Shown one piece after another: positions 32,486-41,835 of a DNA stretch of 64,000 nucleotides. The DNA is taken from contig DATKPE010000004.1 in assembly GCA_035524335.1 (NCBI GenBank), positions 1-64,000 of the forward strand. The letters run 5' to 3'. The DNA is from DATKPE01 sp035524335. GTDB lineage: Bacteria > Bacteroidota > Ignavibacteria > UBA10030 > SZUA-254. Made by a program: the position numbers and the translations under genes. The notes under the pieces are model-generated. The model was not told the origin of the DNA. It made no database searches and worked only from the letters and a program-made list of their open reading frames with translations. How positions within the stretch are numbered: position 1 is the first letter of the stretch; each line of letters starts with the position of its first letter.

Positions 32486-35077
32486 CTACCGACCGTACTG
32501 CACGAACAATCCCCAGTTCTGAATCTGATTCATCTCCCCTTTTCCCATCTCCGTGATCGCCTGCTGAAAAGCGTCGCTCACCGGGGAGCCTGTCACAAGA
32601 TGCGTGTATAATCCTTCGCCGAATGCCTTGATCGTTCTTCGGTCGCCCTGCCACATCGACGCGATGACGGTCCGGGTCCCGTTCGCCATCAGAAGGTACG
32701 GAGGATATCGCCGGAACCCTCCGGGGACGGAGGCGATGTTGCTGAAAAACAGCATCTGGGGTGCCGGGACCGAACAGAGTTCACCGAGCGGGACATTGCT
32801 CGTTCCGTAGGAGGTCTCGGAATCTGCCAGGACTACATGGGAATTGTCCGGCACATCGGTGTCCAGATAAAATTCGGCGGTCATCTGGAGCCCGTCGTAC
32901 TTCAGAGGGAGGAGATGCGACAGGGTCGCCGCCGTGTCGAACAGCACCGGCGCCTTGTCGTAGAAGGCTCTGATGTCCTTGACCTCATACTCCACGTCCC
33001 AGTCGGTCTTCCCGCGGTGTCCCATGCCGACAACAGTTCGCGTCGCATGTTCGGCCGGCAGTGTGAACAGAAGCGCCGCCGCGCTCGGGAGATAGCTCAC
33101 GTTGATTCTGAGGCCGAGAGGCCCCTCCGGCGTTCTGAGTGTCTGGACCGGAAGCCAGGAACATTCCGCCGGCAGGACGACATAGAGTTTTGTCACCCCG
33201 CGGAGGTCGGCGGCAATCGGGGAAAGCAGGGCCGCGGAGAGGGCGGCGCCGAGCTCGTTCAGACGCTGCGGAGAAGTTCCCTCTCCCGCCCGCAGTCCGA
33301 ACGTGGTCAGGCGCGTCGCCGCAATATCCGTCGCGTAATCGCGGGCGAGCGCAAGAAAATTGGTCCTTCCTGCAGGGCTTTTCCGCATCACAACCGTGTC
33401 CCCCTTCACCACGAGGAGCGTCGATCCCGGCTCCCCGGGGACAATCTCGAGGAGCGCCGATCCCGGCGTAAGCGCCGACCGGACATCGCGGGTGTACAGG
33501 GGGTCGGAGGAGAAAAGGATCGCGAAATTTCCGGATACTGCGCGGAGCGCGGCCAGCGCTGCGGAATTTTTCTTCGCCAATTCCGGCAATGCCCGGGTCA
33601 GCGATTCATGCCGGATGACGGGAAAATAGGATGTGTCGGTGAACTCGCTCCGGAGAAGCGCTTCGGTGGCGATGCAGGTGGTGCGGGACCACTGATAGTC
33701 CGCGATCCGGCCGGTGAGGGAGGGATCTCCGGTTGTTATTGTGGAATGGACGAAAAACTCCGCCAGGTCGCGACGGTTGCGTTCTTCAAGGAGGGCAAAG
33801 GCGGAATCCGGCGCGCCGGCAGAAATATATAACCTGATCAGCCGGTCGGCCCAACCGTTCCCCTCACCCGCCAGGAGGGCATCTGCCAGATCGTCGAATT
33901 CATCCTTGGACCTCGGGAAGCCGAGGTCAAGCCGCCACGCGGCGCTGTACGCGCGGACTGCGGCCGCGCGATCGCCGGAAAGGTCCGCAAACTCTCCGGA
34001 GAGGTAAAGTCCGAGCGCCTCAGCCCGGCGGTACGACAGGGCCCGCGCGGTATCCGTCTGCTTTTCCGCCCGCTGACGGAGGGCGGGGATCTTTTCACCC
34101 GCATGGAGCTGTGCATCGGTGGCGATCAGCGCCAGTTCGAGCATGACTCCCTGACCGGCACGGTGGTATTTTCTTGCGATCGGGAGGGCGTTCGAAAAAT
34201 AGGTGCGCGCATTCTCGTACCTGTGCTGGCGGTAAGATAGTCCTCCCAGCGCGCTCCAGACATCCCCCTGAAGGAGGGGCAGATTGACCCTGTTCAGCGA
34301 TTCGATGACGCGGGCATAGCTCCGGAATGCGGAATCGAGCTGGCCGGTGTGTTCCTGCCACTGCGCGAACCAGAAATCGGCTTTGCAGGCGGAGACATCA
34401 TTGTGGAATGTGGCTTTCCATCGCCGGACGACTTCCTGGACCCGCTGGAGGCTCCCCGCGGCCGCTGCGGAACTGAACATTGCCTCAAAGATCTCCTCCC
34501 CCTTTTTCCCGCCGTACACGATGGAATCGAGACGGAGGAGCACTTCGAGATTTTCGCGTTCAAGGTCATATTGTCCCATGGCGTGCCGGGTTCGCGCAAG
34601 GATTCTGGTTGCGCGGTATTCATCCGCCTTATCTGAAAAAACGCGGGCTTCGGTCGCCGCGGCGGCGGAAAAGGTGAGCGCCTCGGTCTGATTTCCCATG
34701 GCATTGTCAAAATCCGCCAGAGCAATGCGCGCCTTTCGCTCAAGACGCTTATCGGCGACGTTATGGAGCCGGTTGATGGCGTCGTGCAGGCAGAATCGAG
34801 CGCTGTCATACTCCCCGAGCCGGTGAAGGTCGATTCCGATGAACAGCTCGGCGAGGGCTTCTCCGGTATCGTTCTGGATATCGGTAAAAAGGGATTGTGT
34901 GATGCGGGCAAGGGAAAGCGATTCGTCGTAGCGGCCCGCCGCGTAGAGGTTCTGAACACTGTCCAGCCGGGCGGATGCTTCTGAATACTTCTGATCGGCC
35001 GACTTACCGCATCCTTCGAGCAGCGGAAGGAGAATTCCGGCCGCCATGAGGATAAATAAAGGTCTCAGACGATTCAT
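32486..35077 (-). CDS. TPR lipoprotein with degenerate CHAT domain
   Basis: An 863-aa lipoprotein: signal with lipobox ending LLEGC (Cys23). Helical TPR-like repeats cover about 30-420, a linker follows, and a C-terminal CHAT (caspase/HetF-associated) domain covers about 590-863. The domain keeps LYVVLPAECSWLPVQTLRTP, PYLLMANGTRTVIASMWQGD and SDAFQQAITEM. The catalytic His normally in HFAxHG is missing (segment LQMTAEFYLD), and the Cys of LSAC is replaced in MLFFSNIAS. It is therefore predicted not to be a protease. Convergent with the toast-rack gene, 2 nt apart. Confidence 0.78.
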   Translation of the reverse strand: MNRLRPLFILMAAGILLPLLEGCGKSADQKYSEASARLDSVQNLYAAGRYDESLSLARITQSLFTDIQNDTGEALAELFIGIDLHRLGEYDSARFCLHDAINRLHNVADKRLERKARIALADFDNAMGNQTEALTFSAAAATEARVFSDKADEYRATRILARTRHAMGQYDLERENLEVLLRLDSIVYGGKKGEEIFEAMFSSAAAAGSLQRVQEVVRRWKATFHNDVSACKADFWFAQWQEHTGQLDSAFRSYARVIESLNRVNLPLLQGDVWSALGGLSYRQHRYENARTYFSNALPIARKYHRAGQGVMLELALIATDAQLHAGEKIPALRQRAEKQTDTARALSYRRAEALGLYLSGEFADLSGDRAAAVRAYSAAWRLDLGFPRSKDEFDDLADALLAGEGNGWADRLIRLYISAGAPDSAFALLEERNRRDLAEFFVHSTITTGDPSLTGRIADYQWSRTTCIATEALLRSEFTDTSYFPVIRHESLTRALPELAKKNSAALAALRAVSGNFAILFSSDPLYTRDVRSALTPGSALLEIVPGEPGSTLLVVKGDTVVMRKSPAGRTNFLALARDYATDIAATRLTTFGLRAGEGTSPQRLNELGAALSAALLSPIAADLRGVTKLYVVLPAECSWLPVQTLRTPEGPLGLRINVSYLPSAAALLFTLPAEHATRTVVGMGHRGKTDWDVEYEVKDIRAFYDKAPVLFDTAATLSHLLPLKYDGLQMTAEFYLDTDVPDNSHVVLADSETSYGTSNVPLGELCSVPAPQMLFFSNIASVPGGFRRYPPYLLMANGTRTVIASMWQGDRRTIKAFGEGLYTHLVTGSPVSDAFQQAITEMGKGEMNQIQNWGLFVQYGR

Positions 35078-35115
35078 ATCGGCTCACCGTATTCGTTATT
35101 ATGAAAATCGGAAGG

Positions 35116-35144
35116 AATATACCAAAGTCCCTGAAAACATACAA
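35116..35144 (-). promoter_or_regulatory. Promoter of the CHAT lipoprotein gene
   Basis: TTGTAT, 17-nt spacer, TATATT on the minus strand; predicted leader about 32 nt. Confidence 0.6.
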
Positions 35145-35247
35145 TTGGCCCTTCCGATCGTTTTTAAGGGAAAATTAAAGGGGTTGATACAGGTCTCAAA
35201 ACCGGTGGTGAATCGTGTGAAAACGGGTGACCCTAATCACTCCTCTA

Positions 35248-35276
35248 TTGATACGGGGGCTCCAATTTTCTAAGTT
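35248..35276 (+). promoter_or_regulatory. Promoter of the beta-barrel protein gene
   Basis: TTGATA, 17-nt spacer, TAAGTT, then AAAGGAG and the ATG at 35298; leader about 15 nt. Confidence 0.6.
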
Positions 35277-35297
35277 ATCCCGAGAAAAGGAGCCGTT

Positions 35298-36206
35298 ATG
35301 AGCAGAGGTGCTGTTCGAAAATGGGGATTTCCGTTGCTCGCCGCAGCTCTCCTGTCGGGGTGGTGCATGGCATCCGCACAGAATCCGCTCGAGGATGCGA
35401 TCCAACAGCTTAATTCCCAGAATGTCCGCGGATATCTTCAGCCGTTCGTGAACAGCGTGGGGGCAAACTTCAATTCCGGATTCTATCACTCCGCCGACCT
35501 GAGCGACGCGATCCGCGTTCAGTTCCAGGTCATTGCAATGGGAACGCTCATCGGTCCGACGGAAAAATCCTATCTCGGTACCGCGCCCAAAGGCTATTCC
35601 CAGAACCCGGTCCAGACAGCCACTCTGTTCGGCGGCGACGGGGCGACAGTTCCCGGTCTCGCCCCCGGCATGAGCTACCATTTTCAGAACGGACAGGTGA
35701 ATACGCAGGTCGTCCCGTTCGCGGTTCCCCAGATGACGATCGGCAATTTCTTCGGCACGCAGGCAGTCATCCGGTATGCGCCCGTCCCTGCGATCAGCAA
35801 TATGCCGAAAATCACCCTCGCAGGGGGCGGTCTCCGGCACAGCCTCAGCAGATACTTACCGATGGTCCCGCTCGACCTTTCCGCGGGGGTGTTTTACCAG
35901 CAGTTGACGATCGGGGACTATCTCGAAGAGAAAGGTTTCGCCTTCGGGGCGCAGGTCAGCAAAACGTTTTTCATCGCCACCCTGTACGGCGGACTGCAGT
36001 ATGAATCATCGTCCATGAGCGTCCACTATACCTATCAGGGGCCCGATGCGACCCCGAATACCGTCATCGGGCTGTCGATCGACGGCGAGAATTCCTACCG
36101 CGCGACCGCAGGCCTCGCGCTCGATCTCATCATCATGACATTGAACGCCGACGTGAGCGTCGGAAAAATGACCGTGGCCAGTGCCGGGTTCTCACTGGGC
36201 CTCTGA
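35298..36206 (+). CDS. Predicted outer-membrane beta-barrel protein (DUF6588-like)
   Basis: The 302-aa product has a signal peptide ending near ASAQ (residue 28). LNSQNVRGYLQPFVNSVGAN is followed by GFYHSADL, and then alternating amphipathic strands with Gly turns end in a C-terminal aromatic/aliphatic strand ASAGFSLGL, consistent with a small outer-membrane barrel. The overall look recalls DUF6588 proteins of FCB bacteria; that assignment is from memory of the pattern. Strong Shine-Dalgarno. The next gene, a lipoprotein, lies 29 nt on and is probably cotranscribed. Confidence 0.7.
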   Translation: MSRGAVRKWGFPLLAAALLSGWCMASAQNPLEDAIQQLNSQNVRGYLQPFVNSVGANFNSGFYHSADLSDAIRVQFQVIAMGTLIGPTEKSYLGTAPKGYSQNPVQTATLFGGDGATVPGLAPGMSYHFQNGQVNTQVVPFAVPQMTIGNFFGTQAVIRYAPVPAISNMPKITLAGGGLRHSLSRYLPMVPLDLSAGVFYQQLTIGDYLEEKGFAFGAQVSKTFFIATLYGGLQYESSSMSVHYTYQGPDATPNTVIGLSIDGENSYRATAGLALDLIIMTLNADVSVGKMTVASAGFSLGL

Positions 36207-36235
36207 CTCGGATATCCCGCATGAAAGGTACATGG

Positions 36236-36787
36236 ATGAAATATTACGGCTGGCTCCCCGCTCTTCTCCTTGGAATCGTCCTCTTGGCCCTGCAGGGTTG
36301 TGAAATCGGCACCAATCCGCTCATCGTCGACGGTTCGCCCGTCATCGCCACTCTCCGCGTCGACGGCAATGCGGCCATGTACGGAGCCGTGGAAGCCGTC
36401 AACCTCGAAGATGTGCTGTCGGGCATCGACAAGGATGTCGATTCGGTGAAGATATTCAATATCACGCTGACGATCGACAGTACACAGGGAACTCCGGCGG
36501 GAACGACGCTGACGGGCGGCATCGGGGTCAACGCCGATACACTTGTGCTCATGATGAATACCCCCATCTCGGCCTTCAGCACCGAGCGGACGATTTTCGA
36601 TCCCACACTCAAAAACGCGGGATTCAGCTACAACAATGGTGTCATAACGATCCTGCACGGTTTTCTCCAGCAGAACCCCCGGCCGACCGTTTCACTCGCG
36701 TTCGGGGCGATCGCCAGCAATACACCGCTCCACTTCACGTTTCACTTCAGAATGTACACGCAGGTCTTCGCCAAGATCAGGAACTAA
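36236..36787 (+). CDS. Putative lipoprotein, unknown function
   Basis: About 183 aa from the ATG at 36236, which has AAAGG 8 nt upstream; an in-frame ATG also lies at 36221. The signal ends in the lipobox LALQGC, so the mature protein would be lipidated. The rest is beta-rich (VDSVKIFNITLTIDSTQGT, RPTVSLAFGAIASNTPLHFT) and resembles an immunoglobulin-like or barrel-associated fold without a recognisable family. A strong terminator follows 20 nt after the stop. Confidence 0.65.
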   Translation: MKYYGWLPALLLGIVLLALQGCEIGTNPLIVDGSPVIATLRVDGNAAMYGAVEAVNLEDVLSGIDKDVDSVKIFNITLTIDSTQGTPAGTTLTGGIGVNADTLVLMMNTPISAFSTERTIFDPTLKNAGFSYNNGVITILHGFLQQNPRPTVSLAFGAIASNTPLHFTFHFRMYTQVFAKIRN

Positions 36788-36788
36788 T

Positions 36789-37592
36789 TCACGGATTCCC
36801 CCACAATAACCCCGGCCGGCTGCCGGGGTTTGTTTTTTTAAGGAATCCCCCCACCACTGCCGGATCGTCCGTGAACACCGCATCGACGCCGTACCGAAGC
36901 GCCCGCTGAAGTCTCCGGGGAGTGTTGACCGTGTATTCCCCCACACACAATCCCTTTTCATGGCAACGGACGACCGCGGTTTTCTTCAGCGCCGATCCGT
37001 TCACAACGAGATAATCGACACCGAAGGCCTTCCGCAATGCCGCGGGATTCATCACAACCGCCCGGTACGGCGGAAGCAGAAGCCCGCAGGTCAGATCCGC
37101 GCCGGCGGCCCTGATGCGGCGGATGCAGGAATGGACGAACGAGGTGACGAGAATCGAAGCGGGGTTACCGGCATTCCGGAGCACAGCCATCGTCCGGTCG
37201 GGAAGCATCCGCTCCTCGGCGGGAATGCGGGCCTTGAGCTCGATATTCACCCCGGTGCGGTCACCCAGCTCGTCGAGAACCTCGGCAAGAAGCGGAATTT
37301 TTTCGGATGAGAATTTCTCATGGAACCAGCGGCCTGCGCTCAGCCTCCTGAGCTCCCTGCAGGTCATGCCGCCGATCCGCCCCTTCCCCTCCGCAGTTCT
37401 TCCGAGCCGCTCATCATGAAAGACGACGACCTCGCCGTCTCCGGTCAGTCGGGCGTCGAGTTCAATGGCATCGGCGCCGTCCGCAACGGCGCGGCGGAAC
37501 GCGGCCATCGTATTTTCAGGCGCCCTGAGGGATGCACCGCGGTGTCCGACGACGATGGGCCGGTTCTCCGGCCTGACCAGAAACCGGTTCAC
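36789..37592 (-). CDS. Glycerophosphodiester phosphodiesterase
   Basis: Cleaves glycerophosphodiesters to glycerol 3-phosphate and an alcohol. The 267-aa TIM barrel has VGHRGASLRAPENTMAAF with catalytic His-Arg, DAIELDARLTGDGEVVVFHDE (metal Glu/Asp and second His), VNIELKA, and GVDAVFTDDP near the end. No signal peptide, so it is probably cytoplasmic. The start is a GTG overlapping the adk stop (GTGA). The last 15 or so codons run through the terminator hairpin of the convergent lipoprotein gene, giving a peculiar C terminus. Confidence 0.9.
   Translation of the reverse strand: MNRFLVRPENRPIVVGHRGASLRAPENTMAAFRRAVADGADAIELDARLTGDGEVVVFHDERLGRTAEGKGRIGGMTCRELRRLSAGRWFHEKFSSEKIPLLAEVLDELGDRTGVNIELKARIPAEERMLPDRTMAVLRNAGNPASILVTSFVHSCIRRIRAAGADLTCGLLLPPYRAVVMNPAALRKAFGVDYLVVNGSALKKTAVVRCHEKGLCVGEYTVNTPRRLQRALRYGVDAVFTDDPAVVGGFLKKTNPGSRPGLLWGNP
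36808..36839 (+). terminator. Rho-independent terminator of the barrel/lipoprotein operon
   Basis: Stem AACCCCGGC / GCCGGGGTT, loop CGGCT, then TTTGTTTTTTT. It is one of the clearest terminators in the window and lies inside the coding end of the opposing phosphodiesterase gene. Confidence 0.9.
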
Positions 37593-38236
37593 ACAGACGG
37601 GAACAGCTTCATAATCCGTGCGTTGACCTCCGCAACCGACCCTGCGGCGTTTACCGTCTTCAGGAGCCCCTTCGCCCGGTAGTATTCCTTGACGGGCGCC
37701 GTCGATTCCGCGTACACCCGGAGCCGCCGGAGCACCGTCTCCGGTTTATCGTCTTCCCGCTGAATAAGTCCACCCCCGCACGACGGGCAGGTTCTGTTGT
37801 CCGGGAAGCCGACTTCCCGGACTGAGAAAATCTTTCCGCAGCCACTGCACGAAACCCGGTTGCTCAGACGCCCGATCACTTCCGCTTCATCGATTTCCAT
37901 ATTGACCACCACGTCCAGGTATTGATGGAGCCGTTCCAGAAGACCGGTGAGTGCCGCCGCCTGCGGAACGGTGCGGGGAAAACCGTCCAGAATAAATCCC
38001 GGCCTGCACGCCTCCGACCGGAGCACGTCCTCGATGATCCCTATCATGATGTCATCCGACACCAGCTGACCCGCATCCATGACGGTCCGGGCTTTCATCC
38101 CGAGCGGGGTGCCGCGGGACACCGCCTCCCGAAGCATATCGCCGGTGGAAATATGGGCTATTCCAAGCTTCGCTGAGAAGAGTTTCGCCTGTGTCCCTTT
38201 CCCGACCCCCGGAGGGCCGAATAAGATACACCGCAT
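37589..38236 (-). CDS. adk: Adenylate kinase, zinc-LID type
   Basis: ATP + AMP to 2 ADP. The 215-aa product has P-loop GPPGVGKGTQAK, STGDMLREA, DGFPRTVPQA, and a LID with four cysteines (CSGCGKIF and CPSCGG) that would bind zinc, then QREDDKPETVLRRL. Shine-Dalgarno AAAGGAA precedes the ATG. It lies 11 nt after the M1 peptidase gene, forming a run rlmN - M1 - adk - phosphodiesterase. Confidence 0.96.
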   Translation of the reverse strand: MRCILFGPPGVGKGTQAKLFSAKLGIAHISTGDMLREAVSRGTPLGMKARTVMDAGQLVSDDIMIGIIEDVLRSEACRPGFILDGFPRTVPQAAALTGLLERLHQYLDVVVNMEIDEAEVIGRLSNRVSCSGCGKIFSVREVGFPDNRTCPSCGGGLIQREDDKPETVLRRLRVYAESTAPVKEYYRAKGLLKTVNAAGSVAEVNARIMKLFPSV

Positions 38237-38247
38237 GAAGTTCCTTT

Positions 38248-40686
38248 CTAATGAGATGCCTTCTTTTTTATCGTTTCTTCGATTTTAACACGCGCTTCCT
38301 TGGCGGCCTCGATCAGCCGGACATCGGTTTCCGTGGTAAGAAACCTGTTCAGCTCCCGCTCCGCCACCGGACTATCCAGAGTACTGAAAATCTCGATCAC
38401 CGCACGCTTCACCGAATAATTTCTGTCTTCGAGCCCCCGGGCGATGTACTGGACGATATCCTCCCGCTGTCCCCACCCACTGCCGAGCGAGCGGAGCGCC
38501 TGGATCCGAAGATTCCGGTTGTGGATTTCACCCGTGTAGCTCATCAGGACCGTGAGGGAACTGTCGGTCCGCCTCGTTCCGATCTCCTGCAATGCCGCGG
38601 AACGGATCTCCTCGTCGTACGAACTTCTCTGCAGAGCTTCGTGAAGATACATACTGCGGTTCGCCGTATCCGCCAGCATCAATGACCGGAACGCCGCCGC
38701 GGCAACGGCATAACTCGGATCCTTTTCAAAGGCGTGCCGGAGCGTGCTGACAATGTTCTCGCCGCGGAATTTTCCCAGCGACGCCACACTTGCCACCCGC
38801 ACCCGCGATTCCAGATCGCCGTATGCCCTCAGAAGATGCTCGCTCTCGTCGGCGCTCTTCACATCCCCGATCGCCCAGACGGCGTCTCTGCGGACTTCCC
38901 CGTAGGGATCGTCGAGCATCACCTTCTCGAGCACCCGGCGCACCTCCGGTGAATCAGCCGTCCACTGCAGTTCATCAATCGCCAGAAGCCGGTCGATGCC
39001 GTCCTCGGCGTTCTGGAGCTGATAGAGAAGCTCGGCGGTCGTCCTCGGGAAGTTCACCTTCTTCAGGACCTGGCATCCCTTATCGAACAGGACCAGGTCC
39101 GGCTTCTGGTAGGCCGGAAAGGTAAAGCTTTCCGACTTCTGACCGATCATGACCCGGTACGTCTCCGGCCGGTCCTGAACCCAGACCTGGATATCAACCG
39201 GGGTTCGGAAGACCGGCGTCAGCGAATCGACGACCTGTTTCTGGGTGACCGTAACAGTGACCGAACGGCTTCCCTGATTCCATTTTTGTTCGATATCGAA
39301 CTCCGGGTAGCCTGCATGATAGAGCCATTCATCAAAAAACCAGTCGAGATTGTATCCGGTCGCCTCCTCAATGGCGATTTTGAGATCATTTGTCTCCGCA
39401 TTCCGGAACGCGTGGGTGGTAACATAGCGGTTGATCGATTTCCAGAACAGCTCGTCACCGAGAACGAATCTGAGCATGTGGAGAACGCATGCCCCCTTCT
39501 GATAGATTCTGCTGTCAAAAAGCTCCATCGGGGCGTTGTACCGTGGACAGACGGTCGGACGCCGGTGATCATACCGGTCGCTGTTGACCACAATCATCTG
39601 GGCGTCGTGCCGGGATTTGGCCGCATGATCCCGGCCGAGACTGTGTTCCTCGAACAGAAGTTCGAAATAGGTGGCAAATCCCTCGCTCAGCCAGGCGTGG
39701 GACCAGTCGCGGAAGGAAACGAGATCGCCCCACCACTGATGGGCAAGCTCGTGCGCGACCAGCGGATCGCTCGAATTGTCGAGCTGTGCCCGTTCGTCGT
39801 GAATCGTATGATCCGTCAGGGTCGAGATGCTCACATTTTCCTCCCCCCCGAACATGAAATCGCGGATCACCACATGTCCGTATTTCTCCCACGGAAACGG
39901 ATACCCTATCTTCTCGGCGAAATACTCGATCATGGCGGGCGTGTTGCCGAACGAGCGCATGGCGTCATTCACCTGGGAGGGATAGACGTAGTTTTCTATC
40001 GGCAGTCCCCCGGCCGTATCGGGGACCATCTCATATTTCCCGACGGCGAACGAGACGAGATAGGAGACGTGCGGCTTCGCCTCGAGCCAGTGGAACGTTG
40101 CCGTGTGATGACGGGCGTCTTTTCTCCGGTCGATCAGCAGTCCGTTGCTGACCGCCGTGTAGGCATCGTCGACGGTGAGAATTGTCTCGCTGGTCGAAAG
40201 ATCGTTCGGGTCGTCGTAACAGGGAAACCAATAATGATTGTCGCGCGCTTCCCCCTGCGTCCATGCCTGCAGATCCCGGTCGGGGAGCGAACTGTCCGGA
40301 TGGATGAAATACAGTCCGCGCTGTGGCGAGGCGACCGTATAATAGACCGTCAGCGTCAGGGTGTCCCTGTCGCCGAAGGGCCGGGGCAGAGCGATGACCA
40401 GCGAATCATCATCCTGCCGGAATCCGAGGGGGGAATCGTTAAGTGTGATCCGGCTGATCGACATCGGGCCGGCATCCAGGCAGACCGTATCCGTTCCGGG
40501 CCGGAGAGGGGTGAGCGTCACCGACGTAAAGCCGGTGACCGACGATCCCGGAAGATCGACCGCGAGATTGATCTTATAATGCACGACGTGGTACTGCCGT
40601 TCCCGTGTGTGCCATTCCGGCGGAACCTGCCGCGCGTCGAGCATCGCGGCACTGAAGAACATGACCATGAGGATGGTCTTTTTCAT
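38248..40686 (-). CDS. M1-family aminopeptidase with C-terminal HEAT-like repeats
   Basis: The 812-aa zinc aminopeptidase has an N-terminal signal (MKKTILMVMFFSAAML). The M1 catalytic domain carries GGEEN (280-284) where GxMEN is usual, zinc site His312-Glu-Leu-Ala-His316 in AHELAHQWWGD, and third ligand Glu335 in WLSEGFATYFE. From about residue 590 HEAT-like repeats follow (EVRRDAVWAIGDV, SRVRVASVASLGKF, RNLRIQALRSLGSG). The exported M1-plus-HEAT layout is seen in several FCB genomes. The ATG overlaps the rlmN stop (ATGA). Confidence 0.93.
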   Translation of the reverse strand: MKKTILMVMFFSAAMLDARQVPPEWHTRERQYHVVHYKINLAVDLPGSSVTGFTSVTLTPLRPGTDTVCLDAGPMSISRITLNDSPLGFRQDDDSLVIALPRPFGDRDTLTLTVYYTVASPQRGLYFIHPDSSLPDRDLQAWTQGEARDNHYWFPCYDDPNDLSTSETILTVDDAYTAVSNGLLIDRRKDARHHTATFHWLEAKPHVSYLVSFAVGKYEMVPDTAGGLPIENYVYPSQVNDAMRSFGNTPAMIEYFAEKIGYPFPWEKYGHVVIRDFMFGGEENVSISTLTDHTIHDERAQLDNSSDPLVAHELAHQWWGDLVSFRDWSHAWLSEGFATYFELLFEEHSLGRDHAAKSRHDAQMIVVNSDRYDHRRPTVCPRYNAPMELFDSRIYQKGACVLHMLRFVLGDELFWKSINRYVTTHAFRNAETNDLKIAIEEATGYNLDWFFDEWLYHAGYPEFDIEQKWNQGSRSVTVTVTQKQVVDSLTPVFRTPVDIQVWVQDRPETYRVMIGQKSESFTFPAYQKPDLVLFDKGCQVLKKVNFPRTTAELLYQLQNAEDGIDRLLAIDELQWTADSPEVRRVLEKVMLDDPYGEVRRDAVWAIGDVKSADESEHLLRAYGDLESRVRVASVASLGKFRGENIVSTLRHAFEKDPSYAVAAAAFRSLMLADTANRSMYLHEALQRSSYDEEIRSAALQEIGTRRTDSSLTVLMSYTGEIHNRNLRIQALRSLGSGWGQREDIVQYIARGLEDRNYSVKRAVIEIFSTLDSPVAERELNRFLTTETDVRLIEAAKEARVKIEETIKKKASH

Positions 40687-41825
40687 ACGGCTGATCGCCT
40701 CTGATGTGAACGTGGATGACCTTCCGTCCGCATCCGCTCCTTTGCGGACTGCATGACGGCCAGCTGTCCGCAGGCGGCCGCAATATCCTCACCGGCACTG
40801 CTTCGGACAAAGACGGTGACGTGCAGGCGGCGGAGCGCGGCGACAAACCGGTCGATCGTCGCGGACGGCGACGGCCGGAGACCGGCCGTTCTGACCCCCC
40901 CGGTTCCGGAAATGTCATGAAACGGGATGATGTTGAATTTGCACGGGATTTTCTTCGCGAGAACTGCAAGCCGGCGGCAATCCTCCGCCGAATCATTGAT
41001 GCCGTCGAAGAGAATATATTCGAACGTGACGCGAATGCCGGTTTTTCGGCAGTATTCGCCGACGGCGTCCATCAGTTCGTCGAGCGGAAATTTCAACCCC
41101 ACCGGCATCAGCTCCGCCCGGGTTGCGTCGTTGAGCGAGTGAAGGGAGACGGCGAGTTTCACCTTGCGGCGTTCCTCCGCCATCTGCCGGATTTTCGGGA
41201 CCCATCCTGCGGTCGACACCGTGATTCTCCGCGCGGGAATCTTCAGACCGTTCGAGATTATTTCTACGGAATTCATCACGGCATCATAGTTCATCAGGGG
41301 CTCCCCCATCCCCATGTAGACGATGTTAGTGATCGTTCGGCCCGTGATCCTGCCGGTCTGCATGACCTGATCGACGATCTCCCCCGCGGTCAGATTCCGC
41401 ACCATACCCATGGTCGCCGTCGCACAGAAGCGGCAGTCGAGCGCACAGCCGACCTGGGTCGACACACAAAGGGTCAGCCGGCGCTGTTCGTCCTCCCCCG
41501 CGGCATTCCGGCCGCCGAAGGCAAGCCGGGGCGGAATGAGCACACTCTCGATCTGCTTTCCGTCGTTCAGACTGAAAAGAAATTTTGTCGTGCCGTCGCC
41601 GGAATCCGTGCGGTCTGACAGTCCGATCGATCCGATGACCGCCACAGCGTCAAGTTTTTCCCTCAGCGGCTTCGAGAGCGCCGTCATTTCTTCGAAGCGC
41701 ACCGCCCGTTTCATATAGAGCCATTCGAACAGCTGGTTCCCGCGGTACCGCTGTTCACCGATCGAGACGGCAAAATTGGTCAATTCGGCAGTTGTGAGTC
41801 CTTTCAGATCGGTTTTTTTTGTCAT
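40683..41825 (-). CDS. rlmN: RlmN, dual-specificity 23S rRNA/tRNA adenine-C2 methyltransferase
   Basis: Radical-SAM methylation of A2503 of 23S rRNA and A37 of some tRNAs. The 380-aa product has Cys127, Cys131 and Cys134 in VGCALDCRFCATATMG, YMGMGEPLMNYDAV, VSLHSLNDATR, and the C-terminal methyl-carrying Cys region VFVRSSAGEDIAAACGQL. The ATG at 41825 (MTKKTDLKG) is preferred: the 13 codons upstream in the open frame consist of promoter sequence. Confidence 0.96.
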   Translation of the reverse strand: MTKKTDLKGLTTAELTNFAVSIGEQRYRGNQLFEWLYMKRAVRFEEMTALSKPLREKLDAVAVIGSIGLSDRTDSGDGTTKFLFSLNDGKQIESVLIPPRLAFGGRNAAGEDEQRRLTLCVSTQVGCALDCRFCATATMGMVRNLTAGEIVDQVMQTGRITGRTITNIVYMGMGEPLMNYDAVMNSVEIISNGLKIPARRITVSTAGWVPKIRQMAEERRKVKLAVSLHSLNDATRAELMPVGLKFPLDELMDAVGEYCRKTGIRVTFEYILFDGINDSAEDCRRLAVLAKKIPCKFNIIPFHDISGTGGVRTAGLRPSPSATIDRFVAALRRLHVTVFVRSSAGEDIAAACGQLAVMQSAKERMRTEGHPRSHQRRSAV

Positions 41826-41835
41826 GGCCGGGTGA

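Noticed and set aside
39286..40704. A 472-codon open frame on the plus strand
   Set aside because: Antisense to the M1 aminopeptidase.
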